Origin: Patiria miniata
Lineage: Eukaryota; Echinodermata; Asteroidea; Valvatida; Asterinidae
Assembly: GCF_015706575.1 (NCBI RefSeq)
Contig: NW_024037064.1
Coordinates: 11,137,606-11,201,605, forward strand
Direction: 5' to 3'
DNA: 64,000 nt
In this document: positions 37,431 through 49,600 of the stretch, piece by piece
Layout: every line of letters starts with the position of its first letter
Numbering within the stretch: position 1 is the stretch's first letter
Made by a program: the position numbers and the translations under genes
Notes under the pieces: model-generated
Told to the model about the DNA's origin: nothing
What the model saw: the letters and a program-made list of their open reading frames with translations, nothing else
The model's database searches: none

Positions 37431-37742
37431 GAAGCCATTTTGGATCGTGTTCCCTGAATCTATTTAACAAACTGTAAACTGTTGATCGGGATGGTGCCAG
37501 ACTATTTTTTTTTAATTGGAGTGCGTTCTCAAGCCTCACTTTCAATTTTGTTTAGTAATGTGGCTCAAAATATTAGGGAATGTTTATCAGAAATTGTAAA
37601 TTATTAAATTATTCATCAGTGAGAGCAGACTGGTATTAACTTGTAATGAGCTTTTTTTTCATTGATTTCATTTCTACTGGCAAGTTCCAAAAATGAAGAT
37701 TTACCTCGCTTTCAATTTCATATGGCCGACTCGTGAATAAAA
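37431..37742 (+). repeat. Dispersed repeat D, copy 1
   Basis: Matches 52576-52863 in the same orientation: TTTGGATCGTGTTCCCTGAA, TAAACTGTTGATCGGGATGG, TGCCAGACTATTT, TTATTCATCAGTGAGAGCAG and ATATGGCCGACTCGTGAATA. No coding capacity. Confidence 0.85.
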
Positions 37743-38271
37743 TCTATTATTGCTGGTCCCAGAGGGACCACTTATTCTTAACTTCTTTGTACCTGACTGA
37801 CTGACTGACTGATTGTGACTCGTGAATTAGACTTGCTTTAATCACAACTTGACCCATGTTTAAAATAGGATTGAATGTACCCCGTAATGCCAATTACTTT
37901 AGTAAACTTTCGGACCTTTAGTAAACTTTAAGCATTTTTTGCATGTGTTATTCTGCCCACATTAAACAGTTTGTCAACACTTTTACACACCAATCACCTT
38001 TCAAGAGATACACATTCAGTGTAGAAGAGAACCATTTTCTGGAAGCTGGAAGCTGGAAGCTGGAAGCACGCGACCACAACATCCAATTTTTAAACAAAAT
38101 TACATGGTCTATATCCGGCCATTTGTGTAGGCCACATGCATGAGAACTTCCAGTGAGTAGCTCAAATACATATATATAGGCTTCGCCAGTACGCGCTGAC
38201 AGCTTGTGGTAACTTTTCCTCACCAGGCAGTCTGGTTACCACTTTTACATTGTTTCTTTTTCTTCATATGA

Positions 38272-38343
38272 GATGTTCCGGAGTGTCTCCGTGTCCACTC
38301 TAGGAGCCATAGCCGTGGATAGACATCTGGCTTATGCAAGCCA
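38272..38343 (+). pseudogene. Decayed copy A of the GPCR TM3 exon start
   Basis: The stretch matches the first ~70 bases of the exon at 38704: GGAGTGTCTCCGTGTCCACT and GCCATAGCCGTGGATAGACA align with few gaps. The acceptor is lost (CATATGA where TTCTAG is expected). The preceding 45 bases still resemble the real intron end, with a CTCACC...TGTTTCTTTTT stretch. In the exon frame it meets a stop at GTGGATAG. A short internal repeat of CCATGGATAGATATCTGGCT follows at 38341. It is a fossil tandem duplicate, probably the oldest of three. Confidence 0.8.
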
Positions 38344-38431
38344 TGGATAGATATCTGGCTAACATTTTCCTTTCCTTGCCACAATCAATACATTGCACGC
38401 CAGTGACAGTGTTTCTTTTTTACTTTTCTAG

Positions 38432-38518
38432 GAAGTGTCCCTGCATGAGTGTTGCCGTGTACACTCTGGCGGTCATAACGTGGATAGATATCTTGCTATT
38501 ATGCAGGCCACTCAAGTT
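38432..38518 (+). pseudogene. Decayed copy B of the GPCR TM3 exon start
   Basis: It begins right after a good acceptor (CTTTTCTAG) with GAAGTGTCCCTG, exactly as the real exon does, and continues through GTGTACACTCTGGCGG to TGCAGGCCACTCAAGTT, where the match stops at exon codon ~27. Four extra bases after CCCTG and further single-base gaps break the frame. By eye it is roughly 85% identical to the exon. The intron sequence in front (GCCAGTGACAGTGTTTCTTT) is also duplicated, so the copied unit spans intron end plus exon start. Confidence 0.88.
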
Positions 38519-38548
38519 TTGAGTTTCTTTTATTCTTGTTGTTTCTAG

Positions 38549-38631
38549 GAAGTGTCCCCGAGAGTTTGCGCGTACACTCTGACGCTCACAGCGTAGATAG
38601 ATATCTGGCTATATGCAGGCCACTAGAGTTT
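38549..38631 (+). pseudogene. Decayed copy C of the GPCR TM3 exon start
   Basis: It follows the acceptor TTGTTTCTAG with GAAGTGTCCCCGAGAGTTTG and ends at TGCAGGCCACTAGAGTTTT, the same breakpoint as copy B. An in-frame stop appears where the exon has ATAGCCGTG (here ACAGCGTAG). Spacer sequence to the next unit (CTCGCCATATTATATACTTC and onward) parallels that after copy A. Offsets of the four exon starts are about 160, 117 and 155 bases, so this is an irregular tandem array. Confidence 0.88.
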
Positions 38632-38703
38632 TCTCTTTTCCTCGCCATATTATATACTTCGCTCGCCACTGACAGTGTTTCTTTTTATTCTTGTTGGTTC
38701 TAG

Positions 38704-38940
38704 GAAGTGTCCCTGAGTGTTTCCGTGTACACTCTGGCGGCCATAGCCGTGGACAGGTACCTGGCCATATGCAGGCCACTCAAGTTCCACATCCGGGCCT
38801 CTCGCACCCTGTTCATCGTGGCCGCCATCTGGATCCTTTCCTTCGCCATTATGGCCCCTCAGGCCGTGTTCTACGGCTTGGAGACGCACCTGGCTGGCGA
38901 GATTATCGGCAAACCCGTGTGGATGACCCAATGCCTCGAG
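38704..38940 (+). CDS. GPCR exon: TM3, DRY motif, ICL2, TM4, ECL2
   Basis: This 79-codon exon starts after the acceptor TTCTAG and ends before GTAATT, phase 0 on both sides. Visible landmarks are the DRY motif at residues 17-19 followed by LAICRPLKF, the conserved TM4 Trp at residue 43 (AAIWILSFAIM), the Pro-Gln at 52-53 ending TM4, and Cys77, the expected ECL2 partner of the TM3-top cysteine. That TM3 cysteine must lie in the missing upstream exon. The segment couples agonist binding to G-protein activation through DRY. The opening EVSLSVSV resembles the orexin receptor TVSVSVSV. An upstream neighbour is needed: the exon opens inside TM3 and has no start codon. Three damaged copies of its first ~27 codons precede it. 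Alternative: another peptide receptor of the same clade. Confidence 0.92.
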
Positions 38941-40534
38941 GTAATTGGTTATTGTTATTATAATTACGGGAAATAGGTCATTTGGGAGACATCCCTATAG
39001 ACTTGTGCACAAAATTTGTCAAACTTCAATGTACCCTAACCCAATATTCCCTTGCCCCTTTTCCACGAATTTCGGTATGTTTACTAATTAGACTACGAGC
39101 AACAAATACAATCTAATTGCGACATTACAATTTTGCCTCTAAAGGGGGCTGCCACATTAGGAAGACATGAAAATGTCTCCCTAATGACCGATGTCTCCCA
39201 TCGTGCGAAGACATTACGATAACGTGTCTCCTTAATGGTACCTTTACACGTATTATTATTATTATTAACTATTTTGTATTTAGCCATTACAATCAACAAG
39301 ACATAACTTGCAGTTATACCAGTACATGCACAAACACTGGGTTAATACGATTGATACAAGAAAAAGAGTAAAACAGAGATGGAGACAAATAACAATTAAA
39401 AAGCCATTTAAAGCTGACCGGGATAAACAAAAGTATACTGAAACACTATAGCCCAGGGGCCTGTTCATCCGTACATTGAATAGTTATAAAATACAAATGC
39501 AAACATAAAAAGCTAGAAGTATATATAGACTCTACGTATAAGGCACTAAGAACTGACCATCATTAAAGTAATTACAGACAGGTTACTTCTGAATCTTTTA
39601 ACGGAGTCAGTTACAAGAGAGTTTCTAATATGGGTTGGAAGATCACTCCAGATACATGGGAAAATGTGGATTGGTGAACGCTTTAAACTTAGAGTCCGGG
39701 CATAGTGATGGTTACATAAAAGTGTGTCCCGATGGCAAGCAAATACACTGACAAACCTCACTAACCGTACTTGGCCTAAAATTCAGGGCGCTGCTAAGCA
39801 TATACTGTCTTACATAATTCACGTGCTCTGCAACAGACAGCTGAAATCAAGCAATCTAAATTAATGACATTGAAACTAAACAAAAAAAGGAGGGTGTTAG
39901 CAAAAATATTATGTGCTGAGCAAAACGGCTGTTCTTTTTAGAAGCTCCAAGAAAGTGGGCCCACATCTCGGAGCTACCACGCAGAAAATACTGCTAAACA
40001 ACTGTACGTGCTAGGCAAACATTAGCCGATAACCAATCATGGCAAAATGTTTCATGCTATTTGGTTGTGTTTTCGTATTTTTGTTTAACTAGTATACTGT
40101 TTGTACTCTGCAAGTATTTACTGTGTGAGCAAAATTTCCGTGCTAATCAGCTCCACGAAACTAACCCGTGGCTGCTATACGCTGATGAGCTTTGACTCTA
40201 CCGAAACAGCTACCTAAAAGCGCATGCTCTTGAAAACGCTCCCGGTATAGTAACAAGTGCGAGTGCACAATATATAAGCTCTAGTGAAAAATGCGACGCC
40301 GATGGCACATATGGAACACCATACCTTAGATTTATACCTAGATTTATAGCGATTTGTGATGAACACCAGGTGACCATAACATTACTGCACATATTTTGCC
40401 TCCAGCTTTTACGATCTTTTCGTGAGCATTTTTTCCGAATTGTTAGGCCTACAAAGAAGTTTTGTTAAGTATTTAATTTATTTTGCTTGCCTTTTTTGAA
40501 AATTAAAATTGGAAGTAATATTTTATGGGAAACT

Positions 40535-40765
40535 TGGGGGGCTTATTTTGGTAAATTTTCGTGAACAGACATTTGCAAAATAAACGCGCATGCGCATCGA
40601 TTGAATCAAAATCGGTGCTCTGAAAACCGTCAGCAAGAGTGTATTTTATGACGACGGCATGGCATTTGGTCAATTAGTCAATTATTTTGGTGAATTGTTT
40701 TTGGTCAAATTATGGGGCTTATTTTGATCAATTTTGGGGGGCTCATGTCCGAGCTTAAAAGGGTA
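40535..40765. repeat. Dispersed repeat rich in TTGACCAAAA, copy 2 (inverted)
   Basis: Reverse-orientation relative of 37100-37265, with TTTGGTCAATTAGTCAATTA, TTTTTGGTCAAATTATGGGG and ATTTTGATCAATTTTGGGGG. Confidence 0.65.
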
Positions 40766-41724
40766 ACAAAGAAAATGTCAAAATCAAAGATCAGTCCCAG
40801 AGGGTTCATCCATCAGGTGCGCTGACCACGTTGCCGCGTTAATACGGCCTAAATGGACTGGACAAGATACCCGAACGATTAGTGTTCATTGGCAAAGCGT
40901 CGGCATGGAGGTCGATGCCCACACATGCAACTCCCTCCCGTCATAGAGATGACACAAATCCAGCCCATGACAGATGAAACATTCGTCCCTTGCGTCAAAC
41001 GAAGCCGGCATTTCGTCAGATTTGTCCCGGAAACGACGGGCAGTGTTACCCCTTCTGGGTGAAAACACTCCATCGCACGGGACCAGACAATGAAATCAAA
41101 CCAAAAAAAGTGTGTCTGGATTACGGTTATCTAACGTGGTAAATCATATGGCAATGTAAGAATATGACTGTTTGCTACTTCAGGCTACTGGAACAAACCG
41201 AAAAGATGATTTTTTTTTTGCTTTAATTTGATCATAAAGCGCAATCCAGAATGACTACTTTTAGGCCTGCGGCGCGCGTAACGATCACATTCATCACTTG
41301 TCGATGGTGCCAAATCGATCAAAATAATATGTGACAAACTTGCCCGCTTACCTAACCAAAAAAAGAGAGCTTATATAAGGTGCGGATCGTTCGTAACAGC
41401 CTAATTGAACTGAATTGAAGTACACTGTCGTCGTGACGTGTCCATTACCAAGAGTAATACGTTTTAATAAGTAAGTCACGTAAATGTGTTGGATTTTCAC
41501 CACATCAATCAACAGGGTTTTGAATTTAAAATAATGCTTCGCGGCAAAGGCTCAAAAACAATAAATTAACATTATTGTTTTAATATACCACAACTTTAAA
41601 CATTTACATCAGTTATAAATCCTAATGTATCAAATAATAAAACACGTGACAAACTTGCGCAAGGAGAGGCGGGAAACATTATTCCGTTCATCCAAATGCC
41701 GATTTATTAATTTGTTTATTTTGA

Positions 41725-42545
41725 AGGATGCATATTTCTCAATGATAAGGTTTTGTTCGTTTACGAGCGCCTCAAGCCCATCATCAATGAGACCACAATT
41801 GAGACAAAATGTGACTTTTGTTTGTCAACAATGTATTTTTCTTTAGAATTGAGGTTGGGTCAATGAGGAACGCCATATTTTCAAAAATCGGTACGTGTTT
41901 GTCTTCACGATTGGGACTGCGTCAATTAAAAAAAAGTCTTAAAATTTATGAAATTTCCGAAAGATGCATGTCTTTCTATACTAATAATGTCCTCTCAGAT
42001 TCGAAACGTCTGATTTCATACAAAAGTCTGAAAATCTCATGCCTATTTCTTAGCTGACAAGGGTGTTTTTGTCATTGTATTTGTCTGCAGAAGTGAGGTT
42101 TTGTTCAGTAAGGAACGCCTATAATGTAAAGAATGAGAAACAATCAAGAGATTCCAAAACGGCATTTTTCTTCTGGAAATTTTCCTTATATTTGTCTTTA
42201 GAGGTGAGGTTTTTATCATTGAGGCACTCCCTATATCCAACGCTGAGGGGCAGATAGAAGAATAATAGTAAAAGTAAAACGTTTCTTTTCATCGCATGTC
42301 ATTGTCTTCAGAAGTGAGGTTTTTATCTGTGAGGAACGACTATAATGCCAACAATGAGGCACAAACAAGAGAGTCCAAAAATACTTTTTCCCTAGGAATT
42401 TCCTATATTTGTCTTTAGAAATGAGGTTTGAATCAGTGAGGCACGCCCGTTTCCAAATGTGAGAGGCAAACATAGCGTAACAAATACGTTTTCATTGGAT
42501 GTATACGTCTCAAGACATGTATTTGTGTTAACTAACGAACGCCTA
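41725..42545. repeat. ~108-bp tandem array, about six diverged units
   Basis: The phrase TTTGTCTTTAGAGGTGAGGT and its variants recurs near 41843, 42087, 42197, 42305 and 42412. Each is followed by a GAGGAACGCC/GAGGCACGCC word and an AATGAGGCAC-like word. It lies inside the GPCR intron. Units are diverged, with short open frames on both strands that are translations of the repeat. Confidence 0.85.
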
Positions 42546-44104
42546 CTATCTGACGATCCGTTTGCCTTGAACTTTGCAATGAGTAAACAAGGATCCATTC
42601 GATGGCTCTTGACAAACTGTCAATCAAACACAATAGTAAAAACATATGTCGTGAAACACTTGTATCATCGTAAGAGACCACTCCAACATGTCACTAGTAT
42701 AATCGCAAACGGCAAAGTCATCCATATCAGTTAATTATTGACAACACTCATTACTACCAACCAAACGCTTTCTGAAACTAAGTACCAGCATTTCTTAAAA
42801 TAATTTCCTGGCATTTATTTGCTCCTGTTCGCCTAACGAGGCACACGATATGGCGCCACTTAACTACTTCAAACAAATAAAATTGGAAAGGGTCTGAGAG
42901 GAACTCTTTACTGCCAATGGCCAAGGGTCTAATTTTAGACTCTGGCACTTATTTTTATCTTTACTGTGAGTATTTTATTAACTTGACTTCAATCGAGTGG
43001 TCTTGGCTTAAAAAGTCGTTGCCCCAGTCTGCTAAATTTAGACAATATCACACAAAAGTGAAAAAGCTAAAATAGTATGGAAAAAAGGAGATTGGTATCA
43101 ACACTGAGGATGAGTTGGTCATGCGTGACCTCATCACCATAAAGAATTGATTTCCCCTTTTGGTCACAGACCAAAAAAAATCAAGTATAAGAAAAAACGG
43201 ACACACAAGGTCTGGCGATCCAAATAGTTTCACAATGTTTCTGTAAATTTCTAGCTTCTAGGCAGATCAGGTAGTCAAGGATAATGTAGCTTGTTTTGAT
43301 TGCACAAGAGTGGACGAATTATCATCCATACACATCGTTTTTGACGCTTTCGTCGTCACTTGTTCAGTATACCGCGTTCTGGGGCAAAATCTCTGGGGGG
43401 TGGGTAAAGATGAAATATCTTCCCCATTTTTAGCAGGGCGATGAGTCGTGGGTTATCTCTAGCTTTTGTACAGAAGACGTGCATTCTCGGGACTGGAAAT
43501 TGATTTCCACCGACGAACGCGGGCATGTGCATGTGTGACGCCATCCAATACATCATCTGTGCGCTCATTAACAAAAAAAAAACTATCATAATTTTTTCCC
43601 GTCGGAATGATCTTGCCGAGATGGTTAAAAAAAACTGTTTTGCTAATAATCCGCTCTTGGAAAAAAAAAATGTTTTAATGAACTTCCTGTATTCAGTCGG
43701 AAAAATGTGGGCCACATAATTTGTTTGTCTAAAAATCCCCCAGAGTTGATGTATCCGAAAGTATTTTGATTGCCTCGTCACGGCAGACCATGTACTTGAG
43801 CTACTCAATCAATTACAGTGTTTTTGTGTACAAAAACAGTTGGCCGAAAACAGATGGAAATGAGCCTATTTCGTCAAGTCTGTCCCATTTTCGAGCGACT
43901 CTCCGCGCAGTGCTTCTGTTTGTCGCCGCGTTTCGCTGTTGTTTGTTTCAAAACACTTCGATTGTTTTTGTAATGAGTTTCCAATGGTTGCCCACATGCC
44001 TTGATTAGGCGGGGAAGTGGGTTAATTGTGCGCGGAGCGGAAGCGCGGGTCTGGAATGCAAAATGAGCACGCGCGCCCTCGGAGACCTGTTGTTTGTTGC
44101 ATGA

Positions 44105-45058
44105 TCTGGTGATGATGATGATAATGAGGATGATAGGGATGATGATGAGGAGGAAGAGGATAAGGAGGAGGAGGATGGTGGTGAGGATGGGGGATGTGGA
44201 TGGGGATGAAGTTGAGGATGAAGATGGAGATTAGGGGAAAATGAAGATGGAAATGAAGACGAAGATGAAGATGAAGATGAGGATGAAGTTGAGGAAGAGT
44301 ATTAAGTGGATGAGAAGGAGGAGGAGGATAATAAGCAGGATGAGGGATGAGGATGGGGATGAAGTTCAGGATAAAGATGAAAATAAAAGTGAGGATGAAG
44401 ATAAGGATAAAGGTGAGGATGAAGATGAGGATGAAGGTGAGGATGAGGATAGAGATGAGGATGAAGATGGAGATGAAGACGAAGATGAGGATGAAGATGA
44501 AGATGAGGATGAGGATGAGGAGGAAGGTCAGGATGAAGATGAGGATGAGGTTAAGGATGAGGATGAGGATGAGGATGAGGATGAGGATGGGGTGAGGATG
44601 GGGATGCGAATAGGGATAAAGTTCAGGATGAAGTTGAAGATGAAGATAGAGATGAAGATGAGGATGAAGATTGAGATGAAGATGAGGATGAAAATGGGGT
44701 GAGGATGGGGGATGAGGATGGGGATAAAGTTAGGGATGAAGATGAAGATGAAGACGAAGATAGAGATAAAGATGAGGATGAAGATGGAGATGAAGATGAG
44801 GATGAAGATGAAGATGGAGATGGAGATGGAGATGAAGATGAGGATGAGGATGAGGATGAAGATGAAGATGAGGATGAAGATGAGGAGGAAGGTCAGGATG
44901 AAGGTGATGATGAAGTTGACAATTTGGATGAGTATGAAGACGAAGATGAAGATGAAGATGAGGATGAAGATGAAAATGAAGGCGAGGATGAAGTAGAGAA
45001 TGAGGACGAGGATGAGGATGAGGATGAGGACGAGGATGAGGATGATGAACAGTGGATA
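44105..45058. repeat. GATGAG/GATGAA purine-rich array, ~950 bp
   Basis: Nearly pure hexamer/trimer repeats of GATGAG, GATGAA and GATGGG with all purines except T on the + strand. Long frames on it (acidic Asp-Glu on one frame, Met-Lys-Arg on another, Ile-Phe or His-Pro-Leu on the minus strand) are by-products. It sits about 650 bases before the TM5 exon within the GPCR intron. Confidence 0.97.
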
Positions 45059-45334
45059 ACGAGAACGAACGAAGCGAGGCTGGCGGGCCTGTAGACCTCC
45101 GGCGTGCAGACAGTTTTTTTTTCCCCATCTCGGTAAAGTCATTCACCCTAATAGGCAGATGATCCATTTTTTGTTTAAGTTGCGCCTTGAGACAATAGAT
45201 ATTGCTTCGCTATACATGTTGTGACAATGTTGATCAACATTTACATGCTTACAATCTGTTGATATCAAAACAAATTTGTGCCAAAGTGACATCGGGAGAC
45301 GTGAATTTAAAGGCAAATTATTAGCATTTTAAAT

Positions 45335-45620
45335 TTGCACAATTATGGCTATAAACATGACCGTAACTTCAGTCGTTACCATTGCCATAACCATTATCAT
45401 TGCCATGATAATCATACTTTCACCTTAACCCATGACATATTAAGTATAACCATAACCATTATCGTCAGCATGTTACCGTCACACCTACTCACTTCCATCA
45501 TCAATTCCTCAAACCATTACAAGAAAAGCCAGTTACCATAAGCATTACAAGACATATAGATGTATGACTATAACCCTAACTCTAATTATTGCCATAACAA
45601 TACTATATCCTAACCATAAT
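45335..45620. repeat. Degenerate CCATAA/CCATTATC simple region
   Basis: Loose repeats of ACCATAACCATTATC and ATTGCCATAA, ending about 80 bases before the TM5 exon acceptor. Confidence 0.7.
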
Positions 45621-45703
45621 AATAAAGCTAATCAAAACCCATCCATGCTAAACCGACACGAGGTTTTATTTCCAGATTTTTTATTTCTTCGTATCACTTA
45701 CAG

Positions 45704-45907
45704 AAAGGTTGGAGTGGGACAACGTGGCAAAGAATCTACCACATCGCCAAAGTGATCGTGACGTACATCTTTCCCCTGGTGCTCATGGGCGTGGCCTATG
45801 CCCTAGTTTGTCGTCGGCTCTGGTCTGGTATCCCGACGGACGAAACCCAGAGACACGAAGCGGGAGGGCGATCAGCTGGACACAGCAAGCCAACCGTCAT
45901 AAACAAG
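45704..45907 (+). CDS. GPCR exon: end of ECL2, TM5, start of ICL3
   Basis: This 68-codon exon follows a CTTACAG acceptor and ends AACAAG before GTACAC; both junctions are phase 0, continuing the preceding exon in frame. Residues 8-40 (WQRIYHIAKVIVTYIFPLVL and onward to RRLW) form the end of ECL2 and TM5, with the TM5 proline at 24 and the TM5 tyrosine at 32. The remainder is a polar, basic third intracellular loop (GIPTDETQRHEAGGRS), the G-protein-facing loop. Orexin receptors have a very similar IYH-x-FIVTYLAPLGLMAMAY stretch in this place, which is the strongest single argument for the family. The intron before it is 6.76 kb and carries two large tandem arrays. Confidence 0.92.
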
Positions 45908-46525
45908 GTACACAAAACTGTCGAAAAGTTGCTTTAAATTTGAAATTCTGCTTCTAAGTCCTGATGTTATGTCCTTTACGTATTATATTAATTTGGCACT
46001 TCTATTTCTCATTCTTGTTTTTTTTCGGTGTCATGTTTTATAGGCGTTTACTCCCGTTCATGTGATTAAGATGTGGCTCTATGCGTCCGAAGTGGACATC
46101 GCTAATTTGTGATGTTTATTCGTAAAAATAACAATCTATTTTGTCGATCATGGTATCGACCTGGGATTTGGCAAGTCAACTTTACTCTTTACAGACATTT
46201 ATGTTGGTCGAACTAAACATTGTTTATGTCAACTTTGTCGACTCATCAGATTCGAACAATGGGAAGTAGGCGGATCTCACCCAAACGCTGTCGATCGTGA
46301 GATTGATTCATTGTTCTCGAACCATTATGTGACTCTAATGTAACTACCAGTGTTAAAGTCCATCCTGCCTATTGTGTCTATCTTGGTATAGACAATGGAA
46401 TTTTACAACTATGTTGAATTTGACTACCATTGCGTCGACTCAGATTTGGCAATCTGTCGATTGCGTAGACTCCAGCTTCGAATTTAACAATCCAGGTCTT
46501 CTTTGTCCAACTGTTTTCTCTTCAG

Positions 46526-46635
46526 TCGACGGAAACGCAGCTGGAGTCAAGACGCAAAGTTGCCCGGATGTTGATCGTTGTGGTGGTCATGTTCGCTATC
46601 TGCAACCTCCCCACCCATGTACTCAATCTGATCAG
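46526..46635 (+). CDS. GPCR exon: end of ICL3 and TM6
   Basis: The exon follows TTCTCTTCAG and has 36 codons plus two bases before GTCAGT (phase 2). It reads STETQLESRRKVARMLIVVV and continues through a TM6 with C-N-L-P at residues 26-29, the counterpart of the class A CWxP motif. The tryptophan is replaced by Asn; orexin receptors also lack Trp here (Tyr), so the change fits the family rather than marking decay. The RRKVARML entry to TM6 matches the RRKTAKML type of orexin receptors. The split Arg codon (AG/G) is completed by the next exon. The intron in front is only 618 bp; the one behind is about 7.5 kb. Confidence 0.9.
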
Positions 46636-49600
46636 GTCAGTGTTTTCTACTTCTTTTATTTGATTTTATTCTATTAATTTAGTATCTTATAGACATACAA
46701 GTATCACTTGTTTCCTCACCGTAGTAGCCACGACGCCATTCAAAATTCACCATCCCATGTAGTCAATTTGATAAGATAGATGTTATCTAGTTTTTATTTA
46801 GCCAAATTTTTGCTTTTGTCTCGTAGCTGTCATTATCTCATTGGTGACTTAACACGTATCGAATGGACAGAAACACGTTATTTCTTGGCTCGTTGGCCAA
46901 TTCTTTGTCGTGACATGGAGTGGACATGGTCGATGCGATGTATTATTGTAGGGTGATAAACTTCTTAAAGAACCCCAAGAGCATCGTTATATTCTTGTAT
47001 TTCTCAATCCTGAAAGCGAAAATACGGACATGATGAATATGATTAGTGCAACTCCAAGGCAGTTTACGCGTTTTACTCATTTTAATTCAGTTTTTCATTC
47101 AGAGATAGGCCTTAACAAAAACAAATTATCGTTGAATGTTGGGTCCTCCTTGCAGCATTTTGTGGCTCGTCGGTGATAACGTGCCACCAGAATGGCCAAT
47201 TGCATATTGTTTTTCCCTTCTTTTTTTTGGCTGGTTAGTTTTTTTACGAATGCCATCTTTGTACTTTTGACTCTGATGTCATCACTGTCTGAACCTACAT
47301 CTGGGCTGATGTCGATATCCATCACGTGATCCGGGTTCTGATCAACAACTTGATCCCGCTCATCCGTGGCTTTGGTGTGTATTCCCCCCTAATCTTCTCG
47401 GCTCTGTTGAGGCTGTGCCGTACCGATCGGGTGTCTAGGGGCAAACACGTTGACCCACATTCTCTAGATTACTCAATAGGGGCCTACGCCGTCTGCTGTT
47501 TCAGGAGGGTTTGATGCTTGCTGACTTGTCACAGAGGGAGGTCAGCGCATATACATCCCCAGCCCCCAGGGGAGGCTGTAGCCTTACTTCAGGCGACTGA
47601 CGAGCAAGACCCTTGTGTCACGACTCAGGAATCGGGCGAAATTAAGAATACGACTGGAATTCCCTCTACGGATCCACAGAATTGTAAACACGGATTCTTC
47701 ACTCATAGAATCCTGTTTATATCCTCAACAAGCCAGTGCTTTTCTGCAATCCTGCCCGGCGCCTCAGATCACCTTTGCCTCTCTGAATAATAATGACAGA
47801 TGCTGTGCGAACGTAACCCACACAAAAAGATCGAGAAATCCAAGAGACATGGGAGGGATAAACATTTTGGTCCGGCCCCGCACCGGGACAGGTGAGCAAA
47901 CAGACGGCGGAGCCATGGACAGGGTTCTCCCGGGGACCGAGATACCATGTCGCATCAGATCGAGTTACACGATGAGGGAGTTGAGGATTTCGAGTCTGTC
48001 CCTCGTTGTCTCTGACGGGCCTTGTTGCGCGGGCTATACAGAACGGGATTACCGATGCAACTCATCAATCTGACTGTGGCTATCGGTGTCAACAATGAGC
48101 CGTGTCCCACCAACTCCTCGCCCTATCAATCTTTGCACGAAATCTCCATATTGGATCCAAACCGAAGCTCCATTTGCAAAAAAAAAGACTTATGCGGATG
48201 GTTAATATACGCATGTTGCCAAGCTCTTATATAAGCTTCATTGAAGTGGCCGAGCCTTCCAAGTACTACCACTCTTCCAATGAGAAGGGCCAATTACTTC
48301 ATGTGTTAAGGGCATCAAGCTACGACAAGTTACATTGCTTTGTGTGGACGGTCGTCAATGTTCAGCACATGTCACTTAGCTTCAAAAGGCTGAGATAATT
48401 TGCCAACATCTATTGCAGCAGGCGCACAGCGTTTATCCATGTTTGATAAGAGTGCAGGTATTCAACTTAACACACGTTGTCGACGGAGAAATGTCTACAA
48501 GAAGAACTTTAAACAGTCTTACGTTTCTTTTCCTAAGACGCTTTTTAGTCCGGTTTGCGATTCCGTCGATAGCATATATTATACCTAAACACGCAGCGTG
48601 CAACCTGACTAGAGAGACGGCAACATACCTGTGCACGCACGTGCATTGCTCTATGATACCAGATCAATCGTTCTACTCGGTTTACAAGTATTGCCCAACT
48701 TAATTTCACCGATACCGTTTGGGGCAAAATAGTAAGCGCTATCACGTTCCTGCAAACAGTTAAGAAGCTGTCTGATTTCGATTGAATTGAGTGGCTTTGT
48801 CCTTCTGGCCTTTCACTTAAATATGAAGCATTCTGTTTCCCATACACGCCTAGTCGGCGAAAATAAATTTCATTTGACAAGTATCAGTCTATACGAGCTG
48901 TTAGGAATTCACGCCGAATTCCCAATCGACCCCGACGTCGGGACTAGAATGCGAACGTGTGGCCGTTGAGAGAGTTCTTCTTGATTAATATCGATTCACG
49001 CTTTTAAGGAAGCTGTTTGGTCACATTTCTCCACAATTTATCGGAACTGCACAGTGGCGGGTGATGACACAAGATAAACAGTTTTGGGAAGCGTGCAGCA
49101 GAAAACTGGCGATGAGTTCAATTTTCAACCGCTCAGCTGTAACATAAAAGATAAAAGGCGGATGATATCTTTTTGATCGCGGGCCGCCGTCGTAAGTACA
49201 CATTTCGGTACTACGTTCTTTATTAAAGAAACTGTCCTTTTTTCGGACCACTGAAGATGCGTTTCGAGCTGGAATTTTACGCACGATATATTATCCTGAC
49301 TTGTGTGGAAGAGAGGAAGACCTTTTTTCTTTAGCAATTGCTTGTTTTTACAAGCAAACAAACGTCAAGGCTCCTTGGTCATTATTCTAAGAATCCAGTG
49401 AGCTGAAAAAAAAATCGTAGGGCATTGTGCAATGCAAAGATATAATTATATCGAAATGACTTATGTTGACCAGGAAAAAATAGACGACTTCTCATATGAC
49501 GTCTACTTGTGTTTGGTCATTAACAGAAACAAAATGCAAGTAAACAATTTGAACATGACGGACCGATACCCATTCTTTCTCAACAGGACACCTCGCAGAC

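Larger units (their letters stand above)
38941..45703 (+). other. GPCR intron (TM4 to TM5)
   Basis: GT...AG intron of 6.76 kb. It contains a MITE-like stretch with many N-ACCAA-type matches near 40535-40745, a 108-bp tandem array (41725-42545), the GATGAG/GATGAA array (44105-45058) and a CCATAA-like simple region (45335-45620). No exon-like sequence was recognised between them. A 150-codon minus-strand frame at 43356-43808 has no recognisable domain. Confidence 0.8.

Noticed and set aside
41725-42545. Regular direct repeats considered as a CRISPR-like array
   Set aside because: Units are diverged along their whole length without constant repeats and unique spacers, and the DNA is animal.
43356-43808. 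150-codon minus-strand frame
   Set aside because: No domain, no splice context, intronic position in the GPCR gene, and a composition like the surrounding AT-rich DNA.
44241-45142. Long frames of 130-204 codons (Asp/Glu-rich on +, Ile/Phe- or His/Pro-rich on -)
   Set aside because: All are translations of the GATGAG/GATGAA array; every frame stays open because the repeat unit lacks stop codons.
47615-48073. 152-codon plus-strand frame in a GC-richer patch
   Set aside because: No motif recognised and no conserved frame; it lies within the TM6-TM7 intron and contributes nothing to the receptor reading.
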